From Candidatus Ornithomonoglobus merdipullorum (GTDB lineage Bacteria > Bacillota > Clostridia > UBA1381): a DNA stretch of 38,693 nucleotides. The position numbers and the translations under genes were made by a program. A model generated the notes under the pieces. That model worked only from the letters and a program-made list of their open reading frames with translations. It had not been told where the DNA came from and searched no databases. The DNA is taken from contig DVNB01000054.1 of assembly GCA_018714695.1 (NCBI GenBank), positions 1-38,693 of the forward strand. The letters run 5' to 3'. How positions within the stretch are numbered: position 1 is the first letter of the stretch; each line of letters starts with the position of its first letter. Of this stretch, positions 30,869 to 38,521 are shown piece by piece.

Positions 30869-30933
30869 GGCGATATGAATATGACGGCACTTTGGTTTAG
30901 GCTGAGGTGCCGTTATTTTTTTGTTTGGTGAAA
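30860..30933 (+). repeat. Direct repeat copy B with terminator
   Basis: Matches copy A at 29729-29803 with scattered differences. Contains ACGGCAC (30884-30890) and GTGCCGT (30907-30913), then seven T. It begins inside the last codons of the integrase remnant. The two copies enclose about 1.1 kb with the Phd/PIN module and the phage scrap. Confidence 0.82.
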
Positions 30934-30940
30934 TTTGGGG

Positions 30941-30969
30941 TTGCAGTGCGGGCGGGGATGTGGTATAAT
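30941..30969 (+). promoter_or_regulatory. Promoter for the J-domain-like ORF
   Basis: TTGCAG (30941-30946), 17-bp spacer, TATAAT (30964-30969). It starts right after repeat copy B and leaves a leader of about 105 nt that is AT-rich and otherwise featureless. Confidence 0.7.
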
Positions 30970-31082
30970 TAGGTGTGAATGACATGGGTGGATAGTATAT
31001 AAGTGATGGTAAATAGAATAAGTATATAATGTTTAATAATATGTCGCTATTATCCAGCTATAATAAATAAAGTGGGATTTCA

Positions 31083-31436
31083 ATGAAGGAATATTGTAAA
31101 ATACTGGACATTTCATCGGATGCATCGACAGACGAAATTAAAAAGTCATATCATGATTTGTTTGAAATGCTTTCAGAATGTGATTTTCAATGGATCTGGG
31201 CAGTGTTTTCTGCTATCCCGGATAATATCGATGACGGTGAAATACTGAAATATGAATTGCCGTATGCTGATGGTAATGATGATATATATATTGATAACGC
31301 TCCGATCATTCAACACCCGTTAGCGGATATTGAGATCGTGGCCGAGGATTCAACATCTGTGTTTATTGTTGCTAAGGAAAATAGTGTGGCAGAAAAATTT
31401 CATGATTTATTTCCCAATGCAAAAATGAATTATTGA
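31083..31436 (+). CDS. Hypothetical protein with J-domain-like N terminus
   Basis: 117 residues. MKEYCKILDISSDASTDEIK resembles helix I-II of a DnaJ domain (compare Y-x-x-L-G-I-x-x-D-A-x-x-x-E-I-K-K-x-Y), but the HPD motif is absent and the sequence changes at about residue 25 to SECDFQWIWAVFSAIPDNID and an acidic, strand-rich remainder. That remainder looks like small immunity-type proteins but I cannot name a family. It may be a chimera of a truncated J domain and another gene, or a genuine small family. Binding site weak (AGTGGG). Confidence 0.5.
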   Translation: MKEYCKILDISSDASTDEIKKSYHDLFEMLSECDFQWIWAVFSAIPDNIDDGEILKYELPYADGNDDIYIDNAPIIQHPLADIEIVAEDSTSVFIVAKENSVAEKFHDLFPNAKMNY

Positions 31437-31611
31437 TATTTTCCCTTAGTAGTAACCCACCCTCATTCTTACTACTATCCTACTACTAACGCCCGCCTCG
31501 AATTGCACTGATGCGCCGCATTTTGCGCGGTGCGTTCTGCCATAGCTAATATTTGCCGCGCACGGCAAACGGCGCGGATACGGGCAAAACGGGGCGTTTT
31601 ACGGCATTTAT
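31437..31611. repeat. Intergenic region with TACTACTA repeats and a GC-rich segment
   Basis: AGTAGTAA (31448-31455) and TTACTACT (31469-31476) are inverted copies. TACTACTA occurs twice in tandem, at 31470-31477 and 31481-31488. From about 31510 the DNA becomes rich in CGCC and GCGC pairs (for example GCGCCGC with GCGCGG) up to the phosphatase binding site. No ORF or promoter is clear. Confidence 0.45.
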
Positions 31612-31626
31612 GAAAGGAGACTTACA

Positions 31627-32064
31627 TTGAAAAAAATACTTTTTGTCTGCCACGGCAATATTTGCAGGAGTCCGATGGCTGAGTTTGTTTTGAAGGATAT
31701 GCTTAATGGCAGGGATGATGTTTTTGTCGCATCTGCCGCTACATCTACCGAGGAGATAGGCAACGGAGTGCATCCGGGCACTGCGGGGCTGCTGCGGCGG
31801 AAGGGCATATCGACTGCAGGGAAGCGCGCGGTACAGATGACACGCGCCGATTATGATGAGTATGATTACATAATCGGGATGGATGATTGGAATATCAGAA
31901 ATATACTTCGTATCACCGGAGGAGATCCGGAGAGGAAGGTACATAAGCTTTTGGAATTCGCCGGTGAGAGCGGTGATATTGCCGATCCGTGGTATACACA
32001 TGATTTTGAAACTACATATCGTGACGTTTTAAAGGGCTGTGAAGGCCTTATGAAGGAGCTTTGA
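31627..32064 (+). CDS. Low-molecular-weight protein-tyrosine phosphatase
   Basis: 145 residues from TTG at 31627 (AAAGGAGA seven bases before). The active-site loop is VCHGNICRSPMAEF, the C-x5-R(S/T) signature with nucleophile Cys 8 and Arg 14. IGMDDWN and the general-acid DPWYTHDFETTY complete it. Such enzymes dephosphorylate tyrosine kinases of capsule synthesis or stress proteins. It is followed 11 bp later by the FAH-family gene. No tyrosine kinase is in the window. Confidence 0.95.
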   Translation: MKKILFVCHGNICRSPMAEFVLKDMLNGRDDVFVASAATSTEEIGNGVHPGTAGLLRRKGISTAGKRAVQMTRADYDEYDYIIGMDDWNIRNILRITGGDPERKVHKLLEFAGESGDIADPWYTHDFETTYRDVLKGCEGLMKEL

Positions 32065-32075
32065 AAGGAGTATTT

Positions 32076-32912
32076 ATGAGACTTTATACATATTTGTTTA
32101 ACGGTGAGGAACGTGTAGGTGCGGAGAGAGGTGGGTATATATATCCGACAGAGTTTGGATCTATGCTTGATGCGATACGCTCTGATGAAATAAGGGTGTC
32201 CTATGAAAACGGTATTGCAGTTGAGAAGGCAGAAATATATGCGCCGATACCGGTGCCGCAACGTGACGTTATCTGTCTCGGGATAAACTATGCAAAGCAC
32301 GGCGCGGAGGCGGCGCAGTATAACAAGGAGGCATTCCTGCGAGAGCAGCCGTTTGCGATATATTTTTCCAAACGTGTGGATCGCGCCGTTGCACCGGGCG
32401 GGATCATAAAAGCACATTCCGATATAACAGAAAGACTTGACTATGAGTGCGAGCTGGCGTTTATAATAGGGAAGGATGCTTTGGATGTGAAGCGTGAGGA
32501 TGCAGCTGAATATATTTTTGGTTATACGATCTTAAATGATGTAAGTGCGAGAGATCTACAGACGAGACATAAGCAGTGGTATTTCGGAAAGAGTCTTGAT
32601 GGCTTTACACCTATGGGACCGTGTATTGTAACAGCAGATGAGGTTGCATTCCCTCCGAAACTCGATATAAAAAGCTATGTGAACGGCGAGCTTAGACAGA
32701 GCAGCAATACGGATTATATGGTATTCGATCCGGCTCATGTGATAGCGGAGTTGTCGGCAGGAATGACACTTAGAGCGGGGACCATTGTTGCCACCGGCAC
32801 ACCTGAGGGAGTGGGGATGGGCTTTGATACGCCAAAATTCCTGAAAGCGGGGGATAGTGTGGTCTGTGAGATCGAAAAGATCGGTAGGCTGGAAAATACG
32901 GTCGAAGCCTGA
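32076..32912 (+). CDS. Fumarylacetoacetate hydrolase (FAH) family protein
   Basis: 278 residues from ATG at 32076 behind AAAGGAG. The FAH core is clear: ICLGINYAKHGAEA, then the metal ligands in DYECELAFIIGK (two Glu) and the Asp of LNDVSARDLQ, FGKSLDGFTPMGPCIV and the final TIVATGTPEGVGMGFDTPKF. Family members are hydrolases, decarboxylases or oxaloacetate tautomerases, and the substrate cannot be told. It forms a two-gene operon with the phosphatase. No terminator is obvious in the 56 bp after it before the next promoter. Confidence 0.92.
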   Translation: MRLYTYLFNGEERVGAERGGYIYPTEFGSMLDAIRSDEIRVSYENGIAVEKAEIYAPIPVPQRDVICLGINYAKHGAEAAQYNKEAFLREQPFAIYFSKRVDRAVAPGGIIKAHSDITERLDYECELAFIIGKDALDVKREDAAEYIFGYTILNDVSARDLQTRHKQWYFGKSLDGFTPMGPCIVTADEVAFPPKLDIKSYVNGELRQSSNTDYMVFDPAHVIAELSAGMTLRAGTIVATGTPEGVGMGFDTPKFLKAGDSVVCEIEKIGRLENTVEA

Positions 32913-32968
32913 GAGCGGATTGTACAGATGATCACAGATAATAACAGGTTTTTTGTTCATGTTAGCTC

Positions 32969-32997
32969 TTGACAGGGATTTTTCGGAGTGTTAGAAT
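32969..32997 (+). promoter_or_regulatory. Promoter of the transglutaminase-like gene
   Basis: TTGACA (32969-32974), 17-bp spacer, TAGAAT (32992-32997); leader about 45 nt. Confidence 0.85.
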
Positions 32998-33048
32998 ATA
33001 AATATTGAATTTTTATATTAAAGTTAGAAATTTTTTCTGGAGGCTTAT

Positions 33049-34626
33049 ATGAACAAAATATTTGTGAATCTTATAATGACTGCGGCACTTATCACGCCAT
33101 CATCCGCGATTGTGACTGCAAATGAGTCGATGCCGGTCGGAGGCTTTGATAACGGCGAGGTGATCCGGTTCGAGGTGGATTTTGATGGATCACAGATGGA
33201 GGATGGAGCTCCGCTGATCGGGTTGTTTGATAATGACGAATATACAGTTCCGGAAACAGGATTATACTCTTACGGCGGAGATTACGGATACAGATATTTT
33301 AAAAATACAAATGATGATGGTAAAGCGGAACAGCGCAGCGATCTGTATGAAAGATTACATGATGCCTGCATAGAAATAGCTACATCAAATTCGGATTTTT
33401 ACAGCAGTGAAATGTATGAGCAGCAATTTGGGAACAATGTTTCGTTTGCGTTCATTGACAGGCATCCCGAGATGTTTATTCCATACGACGGACTTGGATA
33501 TCTTGAAGCTCAGGATGTATATTCCACATTCAGAAATGACCACCCCGAGTTTTATTGGCTGCCGTCTGTGTTTGCATATGTTGATTCGTCTGCATATAAT
33601 ATGCATTATGTAATGCTTTACGTCAGCGATACATATAACGAGGCATCAGAGCGCGCTGCTGCCGATGAGGTCATAGGTTCGACAGTTGAGGAATGGCTGG
33701 GTGATGTGGAAACTGCAAAGCCGGAAAGTACATATGAAGCCGTAAGGCTTGTGCATGATCTTATAATTGACGAGGTCGATTACGGCGAGGACGATAACGG
33801 CAATCCTCTCAGGACTGAATATGCGCACTCTATAGTCGGCGTGTTTGACGATAACGAAGAAACCGATGTAGTATGCGAGGGATACGCCAAGGCATTTCAG
33901 CTGCTTTTGAATGCGCTTGATATAGACAATATATACGTTACCGGACTGGGTGACGGCGGAAACGGTATCTGGGGCGGTCATGCGTGGAATATGGTAAAGC
34001 TCGATGACGGAGAATATTATAACTTCGACGTTACATGGGATGATGCCGGCGGAGACAGGGATCCAAGATATGATTATTTTGCTGTGGGAGAGGATTTTTT
34101 CGAAAACCATATCATAAATACACCCGACGGAACGTATGAAAGGATTCCAGAAAACATTGCTCCAAACTATGAACCGGCATTTCTCTATGAGTTGCCGGAT
34201 GTGCCGGAGTACGATTTTGAGCTGTCAACACCGGTGCGAACTGTGCCGCCTGTAGAAACGAGCGATCCATCGGTGACCGATGATCCGTTTGAGGTCACGA
34301 TGGAGTGTGAACTTTCTGAGGATCAAGATACAGGGGCGGCAACTGTTGAAGTGACATTTGACAAGATGCCGGAGAGTGCTGTGGCTTATGTTGCAGGATA
34401 TGATTCCCAAGGGATTCTTATCGGCGTCGAGATCTTGAATATAACCTCCGAACAGATGAGTATACCCGTAATAACGGATGGAGTAGATTTTTTTAAGATA
34501 TTTGCGTGGTCTGCGGATGGCGGAGAGCTTAACAGACCGGTAGCGGAAGAGAATGCATTGGAGTTGGGTGCAGATACAGATGTCGCTGAAGGCGTTGTTC
34601 CGTCGGTATCTCCCGAGGCGTTATAA
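33049..34626 (+). CDS. Secreted transglutaminase-like cysteine protease family protein
   Basis: 525 residues. The start MNKIFVNLIMTAALITPSSA looks like a signal peptide. A first domain to about 200 has no clear family. The transglutaminase-like core follows with the triad Cys 276 (VVCEGYAKAFQLLL), His 311 (GGHAWNMVKL) and Asp 327 (FDVTWDDAGG). A C-terminal beta-type module (about 410-505) resembles modules seen in clostridial surface proteins. Such cores serve as peptidases or cross-linkers of wall or host proteins. GGAGG precedes the ATG by eight bases. It is monocistronic, with a strong promoter of its own. Confidence 0.88.
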   Translation: MNKIFVNLIMTAALITPSSAIVTANESMPVGGFDNGEVIRFEVDFDGSQMEDGAPLIGLFDNDEYTVPETGLYSYGGDYGYRYFKNTNDDGKAEQRSDLYERLHDACIEIATSNSDFYSSEMYEQQFGNNVSFAFIDRHPEMFIPYDGLGYLEAQDVYSTFRNDHPEFYWLPSVFAYVDSSAYNMHYVMLYVSDTYNEASERAAADEVIGSTVEEWLGDVETAKPESTYEAVRLVHDLIIDEVDYGEDDNGNPLRTEYAHSIVGVFDDNEETDVVCEGYAKAFQLLLNALDIDNIYVTGLGDGGNGIWGGHAWNMVKLDDGEYYNFDVTWDDAGGDRDPRYDYFAVGEDFFENHIINTPDGTYERIPENIAPNYEPAFLYELPDVPEYDFELSTPVRTVPPVETSDPSVTDDPFEVTMECELSEDQDTGAATVEVTFDKMPESAVAYVAGYDSQGILIGVEILNITSEQMSIPVITDGVDFFKIFAWSADGGELNRPVAEENALELGADTDVAEGVVPSVSPEAL

Positions 34627-34664
34627 ATTCCCGGGTCTTCGTTTTGGACATGAACACCATGAGA

Positions 34665-34698
34665 CTAAAAACCGCCCGCCGCAATAAGCGGCGAGCGG
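34665..34698 (-). terminator. Intrinsic terminator of the CNNM-family gene
   Basis: CCGCCCGCCGC (34672-34682) and GCGGCGAGCGG (34688-34698) pair over 11 positions with one mismatch and are followed on the minus strand by TTTTTA. It lies in the convergent gap with the transglutaminase gene and may serve both. Confidence 0.85.
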
Positions 34699-34713
34699 AT
34701 TATATTTGGAGTA

Positions 34714-36090
34714 TTAATCCTGATCGGCATTTTCGGACTTCCGGTCGGATTTTTTGTTTTTCCGGTCGGAATCCTTATCCTCATCTTCGGATTCAGGCTC
34801 CTGCATAATTTTACTTACGTTTACGCTTTCAATTCTGCGGTCGTGAATGTCCGTTACCTGCAGCCTCAAACCACATGTCTCGACGAGCGGTGTTGTGCCG
34901 TCGGCGGGGAATTCATTAAGCTCGTTCAGTATAAGACCCGCAAGCGTGCTGTACTCATCATCGGAAAGCTGTATATCAAGCGCTTCCGAAACCTCATCGA
35001 GCGATACGGAACCGTCCATACGCCAGAGATTGTCGCTGATTTTTACGATCTCCTCCGGCTCATCGCTGAGCTTAAGGCTTCCGACTATCTCTTCAAGCAG
35101 TGACGACATCGTAACGACACCGCTTAGACCGCCGTATTCGTCAAGAACCACGGCGAAGTGACGGCGCAGCTTCTGCATCTTGCGGAACAGTTCATCAGCG
35201 TTCATAGTCTCAGGCACGAAGTATGCCGGCTCGATCTTGCTCTTTACGTTCTGACCCTTATACAGAGCCTTGTAGAATTTTCGTATATCCATAACGCCCT
35301 TGACGTTGTCGACAGATTCTGAGCATACGAGGTATTTCCTGTGCGGTTCCTCCTCTATGGTCTTTTCCCATTCTGAAACGTCATCCTCAATCCATAGAAT
35401 TTTCAAGTCGCGGCGATGAGTCATAACATCGTCAAGCGGTGTGTCATCAAGCTCGAAAATGTTGTGGATCATCGTTTTCTCCTCGGGGTCGATAGTGCCC
35501 TTTTCACTGCCCACGTCAAGCATCATCCTGATCTGCTCCTCAGTGACCTCTTCTTCCTCTACATGCGGATTTATGCCGCAAAGTCTCAGAACACCGTTTG
35601 TCGATTTGGTAAGGAACCAAACGATTGGGCGGCAGACCTTAGCAACTCCGTAGAGCAGTCCTGAAAGAGCAAGTGAAAGCGATTCTGCTTTCTTCATTGC
35701 AACTCGTTTGGGGACGAGCTCACCGAAGATGAGTGTGACAAGCGAAAGTATAATTGTGATTATAACGACCGCTATAGAGTTAAGTACAGATTCGGGAATA
35801 GCGATTCCGGTTTTCATAAGAAGACCGACGAGTACACCCGAAAAGTTGTCCGCAGCGAAAGCACTGCCCAGAAAGCCCGCAAGTGTTATTCCTACCTGGA
35901 TAGTTCCAAGGAAGTTCGTAGGCTCTGCTGTAAGCTTTACAAGCTTCTTTGCCCGTTTGTCTCCGTCGTCCGCAGCTTTCTGCAGTTTTATATCGTTAAA
36001 AGATATAACTGCGATCTCCGCGGAGGCGAATACTGCGTTCAATGCGATAAGTATCACCTGAAGTAAAATTTGTAGGGGCAAACTGTCCAA
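34714..36090 (-). CDS. CNNM/CorC-family membrane protein (hemolysin-like, HlyC/CorC type)
   Basis: 458 residues from TTG at 36090 (GAGAGGA 10 bases upstream). A DUF21/CNNM membrane domain with about four helices (1-170) holds the GTIQVGITLAGFLGSAFAAD signature and FGELVPKRVAMKKAE. Two CBS domains follow (about 215-340: DDVMTHRRDL and HFAVVLDEYGGLSGVVT). A CorC_HlyC domain (YSTLAGLILNELNEFPADG) and a highly charged D/E/K/S tail end it. The family exports magnesium or other divalent cations or limits their uptake; true hemolytic activity is doubtful. Confidence 0.95.
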   Translation of the reverse strand: MDSLPLQILLQVILIALNAVFASAEIAVISFNDIKLQKAADDGDKRAKKLVKLTAEPTNFLGTIQVGITLAGFLGSAFAADNFSGVLVGLLMKTGIAIPESVLNSIAVVIITIILSLVTLIFGELVPKRVAMKKAESLSLALSGLLYGVAKVCRPIVWFLTKSTNGVLRLCGINPHVEEEEVTEEQIRMMLDVGSEKGTIDPEEKTMIHNIFELDDTPLDDVMTHRRDLKILWIEDDVSEWEKTIEEEPHRKYLVCSESVDNVKGVMDIRKFYKALYKGQNVKSKIEPAYFVPETMNADELFRKMQKLRRHFAVVLDEYGGLSGVVTMSSLLEEIVGSLKLSDEPEEIVKISDNLWRMDGSVSLDEVSEALDIQLSDDEYSTLAGLILNELNEFPADGTTPLVETCGLRLQVTDIHDRRIESVNVSKIMQEPESEDEDKDSDRKNKKSDRKSENADQD

Positions 36091-36129
36091 AAAAAGATCA
36101 TCCTCTCTTAAAAAAATATTTTATTATTG

Positions 36130-36186
36130 ACCGGATATACTCCGGTTAATAGTTACTATTGTATCATATACGCGATTTGATGTCAA
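36130..36186 (-). promoter_or_regulatory. Promoter and leader palindrome of the CNNM-family gene
   Basis: On the minus strand TTGACA (36186-36181), 17-bp spacer, TACAAT (36163-36158). Between it and the gene a palindrome ACCGGA/TCCGGT (about 36130-36146) could be an operator or leader hairpin. Confidence 0.75.
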
Positions 36187-36274
36187 TAGGAATTTCCGTA
36201 CTTAAAGCAAATTTTACATATAAAACCGTTTTTTGTGCAAATCGGACATAAAAGGGACAAATATTTGTGTAAAA

Positions 36275-36306
36275 AGACAGACGGCTCCGCCTTCAAGCAG
36301 AGCCGT
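36275..36306 (-). terminator. Intrinsic terminator of the hydratase-like gene
   Basis: ACGGCTC (36281-36287) and GAGCCGT (36300-36306) with a 12-nt loop, then TCTGTCTTTTTA on the minus strand. Confidence 0.8.
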
Positions 36307-36313
36307 ATAAAGG

Positions 36314-37996
36314 TTATTTTCTCAGATCGAGGAACAGCCTCATGTATGAAGCGGCGTTGCGCCGCTGCGGTGCGGCAGAACTCTTCTTTGTACCGGTCAG
36401 TCTGTATGCCGCTTCGCGTGCGGTCCTTACCGTGTACTCACAGCTGCCGGAGACTCCGCAGCCGAGTCTCGCAAATCTTCCGATGAATGCCGTGTTGCCT
36501 GTCTTGAACGGTATAACAAGCGGTTTGTCACCGTCGGAGCACGGCATTGCCGCCGACGCTGCAAATGGCATCGCGCATGGGATAACATTTATGGTGCTAT
36601 CCGTTATCTCGTCCCAGCGGTCCTCAATATGCATGAGCTTTACAAGCTCAAAAAGTATCTCCGCGCCGCTTGACTGCTTCATTGTTTTCTCTATATATTT
36701 TCCGGGTACTCCGACGTTTATACCCCAGCCGCATATAACGAATGTATCATCATCCTGCTCCGAGAAGTACGGCTGCGGGGGACACATAACCGTAAGCGCC
36801 CAAGGCGATGCGGTAAACGTTGTGAGCGTGCCGCATGAGGATGAGCCGGAGGCATGCTGCTTTATGAGCTCGAGAAGGAGCGGAGAGCTTGAGGTTATGG
36901 TAAATGAGATGACCTCTGTATCGTCCGATGCAAAGAATTTCTCGGGACTGCCCAGCCCATCGCATTTTCCTGCGATGTTTCTCCAGAGAGCCATTGAGGC
37001 CGGTGCATCCTCATGCTGAGGTGCGGGACAGTTATAGTCTCCGACTGTTGCACATTCGCTTGCCGAGCCGTTTGTTACAAAGCAGAGATCGTTTTTGTTG
37101 AGGTAGAAGGTCTTTGCAGTGCCGTTGTCGTTTAAGTGTATTGCGCAGACTCTGCCTACCGCTTCTTCAAAATCCAGATCTACAACGCGGCAGTGTGTGG
37201 AGAAGTTGACATTGTGCGCGTCAAGATACCTTACGAGTGCCTCAACGATGGTCTCTTGCAAATTGAGCTGCGAGCGAGCTGTGTTTTTCATACCGAAAAG
37301 CTCCGGTATATCCGCTGTGCGCAAAAGATTTCTAAGCTCGATCACTGCTGATTCCGGTTTCAGCAGATATGCTGTAGAAATCGCTCCCCAAAGTCCGGAT
37401 AGCAGGAAGTCCGGTGTATCGCTGAAATAAGCTTGTATCGATATATCGAACAGTTCCGGATCCTTTGCCGAAAGCAGAGCCTTTATCCTGCGTATCGTCT
37501 TTTTTGAAACACCCATGTTGTCAGTTTCAAGGCAGTTTTCGTCTACCAGACGAGAAAAAGCTCCGAGCGGATTAGCGTTTTCGAAGCTGCGTATTTCGTC
37601 CGCAACGCTCATGTCTGGAAGATTTGCCGACGGAAGCTTTGAGAGCATATCTGCTATATTGGATCTGCCGGATATTCGCAGCGGTACGGATGCCGCAGTG
37701 ATGTAGCCATGCTCCGCGCTGCCGCCTATATTAAACGAGCCGCCGAGCGTGGACGATGCTTCAAATATGTGTATACACTCACCGGGAACGCCGCAGTCAT
37801 GTATCAGGTAGAATGCACCCGAAAGCGCAGCCATGCCTCCTCCGGCGAAATAAATATTCTTTTTCGGTGGGAGCGGCTTATTTTCTCCCGATGCAAGTTT
37901 TTTCTGTTTTTTCTTGGATACTATTATGCCTGCTGCCGTTGCGGCGCCGAGTACAGCACCGAGAGCGGCAAGCCCGGCGATGGTTTTTCTTTTCAT
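36314..37996 (-). CDS. Membrane-anchored oleate-hydratase-family flavoprotein (MCRA-like), divergent active site
   Basis: About 560 residues. A short N-terminal hydrophobic segment (IAGLAALGAVLGAATAAGII) followed by KKKQKK predicts a membrane anchor, absent from typical cytosolic oleate hydratases. The FAD motif IYFAGGGMAALSGAFYLIHD and the late blocks DLCFVTNGSASECATVGDY, GDKPLVIPF and NTAFIGRFARL match the family. The R-G-G-R-E-M-E block with the catalytic Glu is replaced by A-A-S-V-P-L-R-I-S-G-R-S here. It binds a nucleotide, but hydration of oleate is doubtful. ATG at 37996 follows GGAGG and is preferred over 38008. It is 24 bp from the S24-like gene. Confidence 0.85.
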   Translation of the reverse strand: MKRKTIAGLAALGAVLGAATAAGIIVSKKKQKKLASGENKPLPPKKNIYFAGGGMAALSGAFYLIHDCGVPGECIHIFEASSTLGGSFNIGGSAEHGYITAASVPLRISGRSNIADMLSKLPSANLPDMSVADEIRSFENANPLGAFSRLVDENCLETDNMGVSKKTIRRIKALLSAKDPELFDISIQAYFSDTPDFLLSGLWGAISTAYLLKPESAVIELRNLLRTADIPELFGMKNTARSQLNLQETIVEALVRYLDAHNVNFSTHCRVVDLDFEEAVGRVCAIHLNDNGTAKTFYLNKNDLCFVTNGSASECATVGDYNCPAPQHEDAPASMALWRNIAGKCDGLGSPEKFFASDDTEVISFTITSSSPLLLELIKQHASGSSSCGTLTTFTASPWALTVMCPPQPYFSEQDDDTFVICGWGINVGVPGKYIEKTMKQSSGAEILFELVKLMHIEDRWDEITDSTINVIPCAMPFAASAAMPCSDGDKPLVIPFKTGNTAFIGRFARLGCGVSGSCEYTVRTAREAAYRLTGTKKSSAAPQRRNAASYMRLFLDLRK

Positions 37997-38020
37997 ATTG
38001 ACCTCCATTTGCGTAGTGAT

Positions 38021-38473
38021 TTATGAACTATACTTATCCATGATCTTCTGCCTCGGGTATATCTTGTGGATCACACGCAATGCACATTTGCGCAGGAACA
38101 GATTGGAGCTCCACAGCTTGTAGTATGCCCGGTATAAACGGTTTTCGTTGGGGATATATTTTTCATCGCGGTAGAACCCCTTTGCGACTGCTATGATCTG
38201 ATCCTCACGGATCCCATGCTCAAGCGTCCACTGGTTGTCGCCGCACATGATATACCCATTCTCATCCTTGCCGAGGCAGCGGTGCATTACCTGTGTGCCG
38301 TCGGCGCGCTTATAGACGGGGAGATCGTATTTCTTGAGCCCCTCGCCTTCATAGCGCACGAGATATACACTGTCCCTTCTGTTGCGGAGCATGGGGTACA
38401 TGCTCGTTCCGACCGGTATAGCAACGAAATCTCCGTTTTCTTTTATATACTGTTCTATCAGCGTTTCATCCAT
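38021..38473 (-). CDS. S24/S26-like peptidase domain protein
   Basis: About 150 residues. FVAIPVGTSMYPMLRNRRDS contains the S-x-M-x-P nucleophile block of S24/S26 serine peptidases, and YKRADGTQVMHRCLG with IMCGDNQWTLEHGI matches the second and third blocks, in which the Lys general base is expected; here it is probably the K of VYKRADG. There is no clear membrane segment, unlike LepB. GGAGG sits about 12 bases before the ATG at 38473, slightly far. It lies upstream of the hydratase-like gene in the same operon. Similar proteins occur near peptide-maturation genes in other Clostridia; none is seen here. Confidence 0.75.
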   Translation of the reverse strand: MDETLIEQYIKENGDFVAIPVGTSMYPMLRNRRDSVYLVRYEGEGLKKYDLPVYKRADGTQVMHRCLGKDENGYIMCGDNQWTLEHGIREDQIIAVAKGFYRDEKYIPNENRLYRAYYKLWSSNLFLRKCALRVIHKIYPRQKIMDKYSS

Positions 38474-38521
38474 TATGAGAAAATACCTCCGCATAATATT
38501 TTTATATTAGGTGATTGCGAA

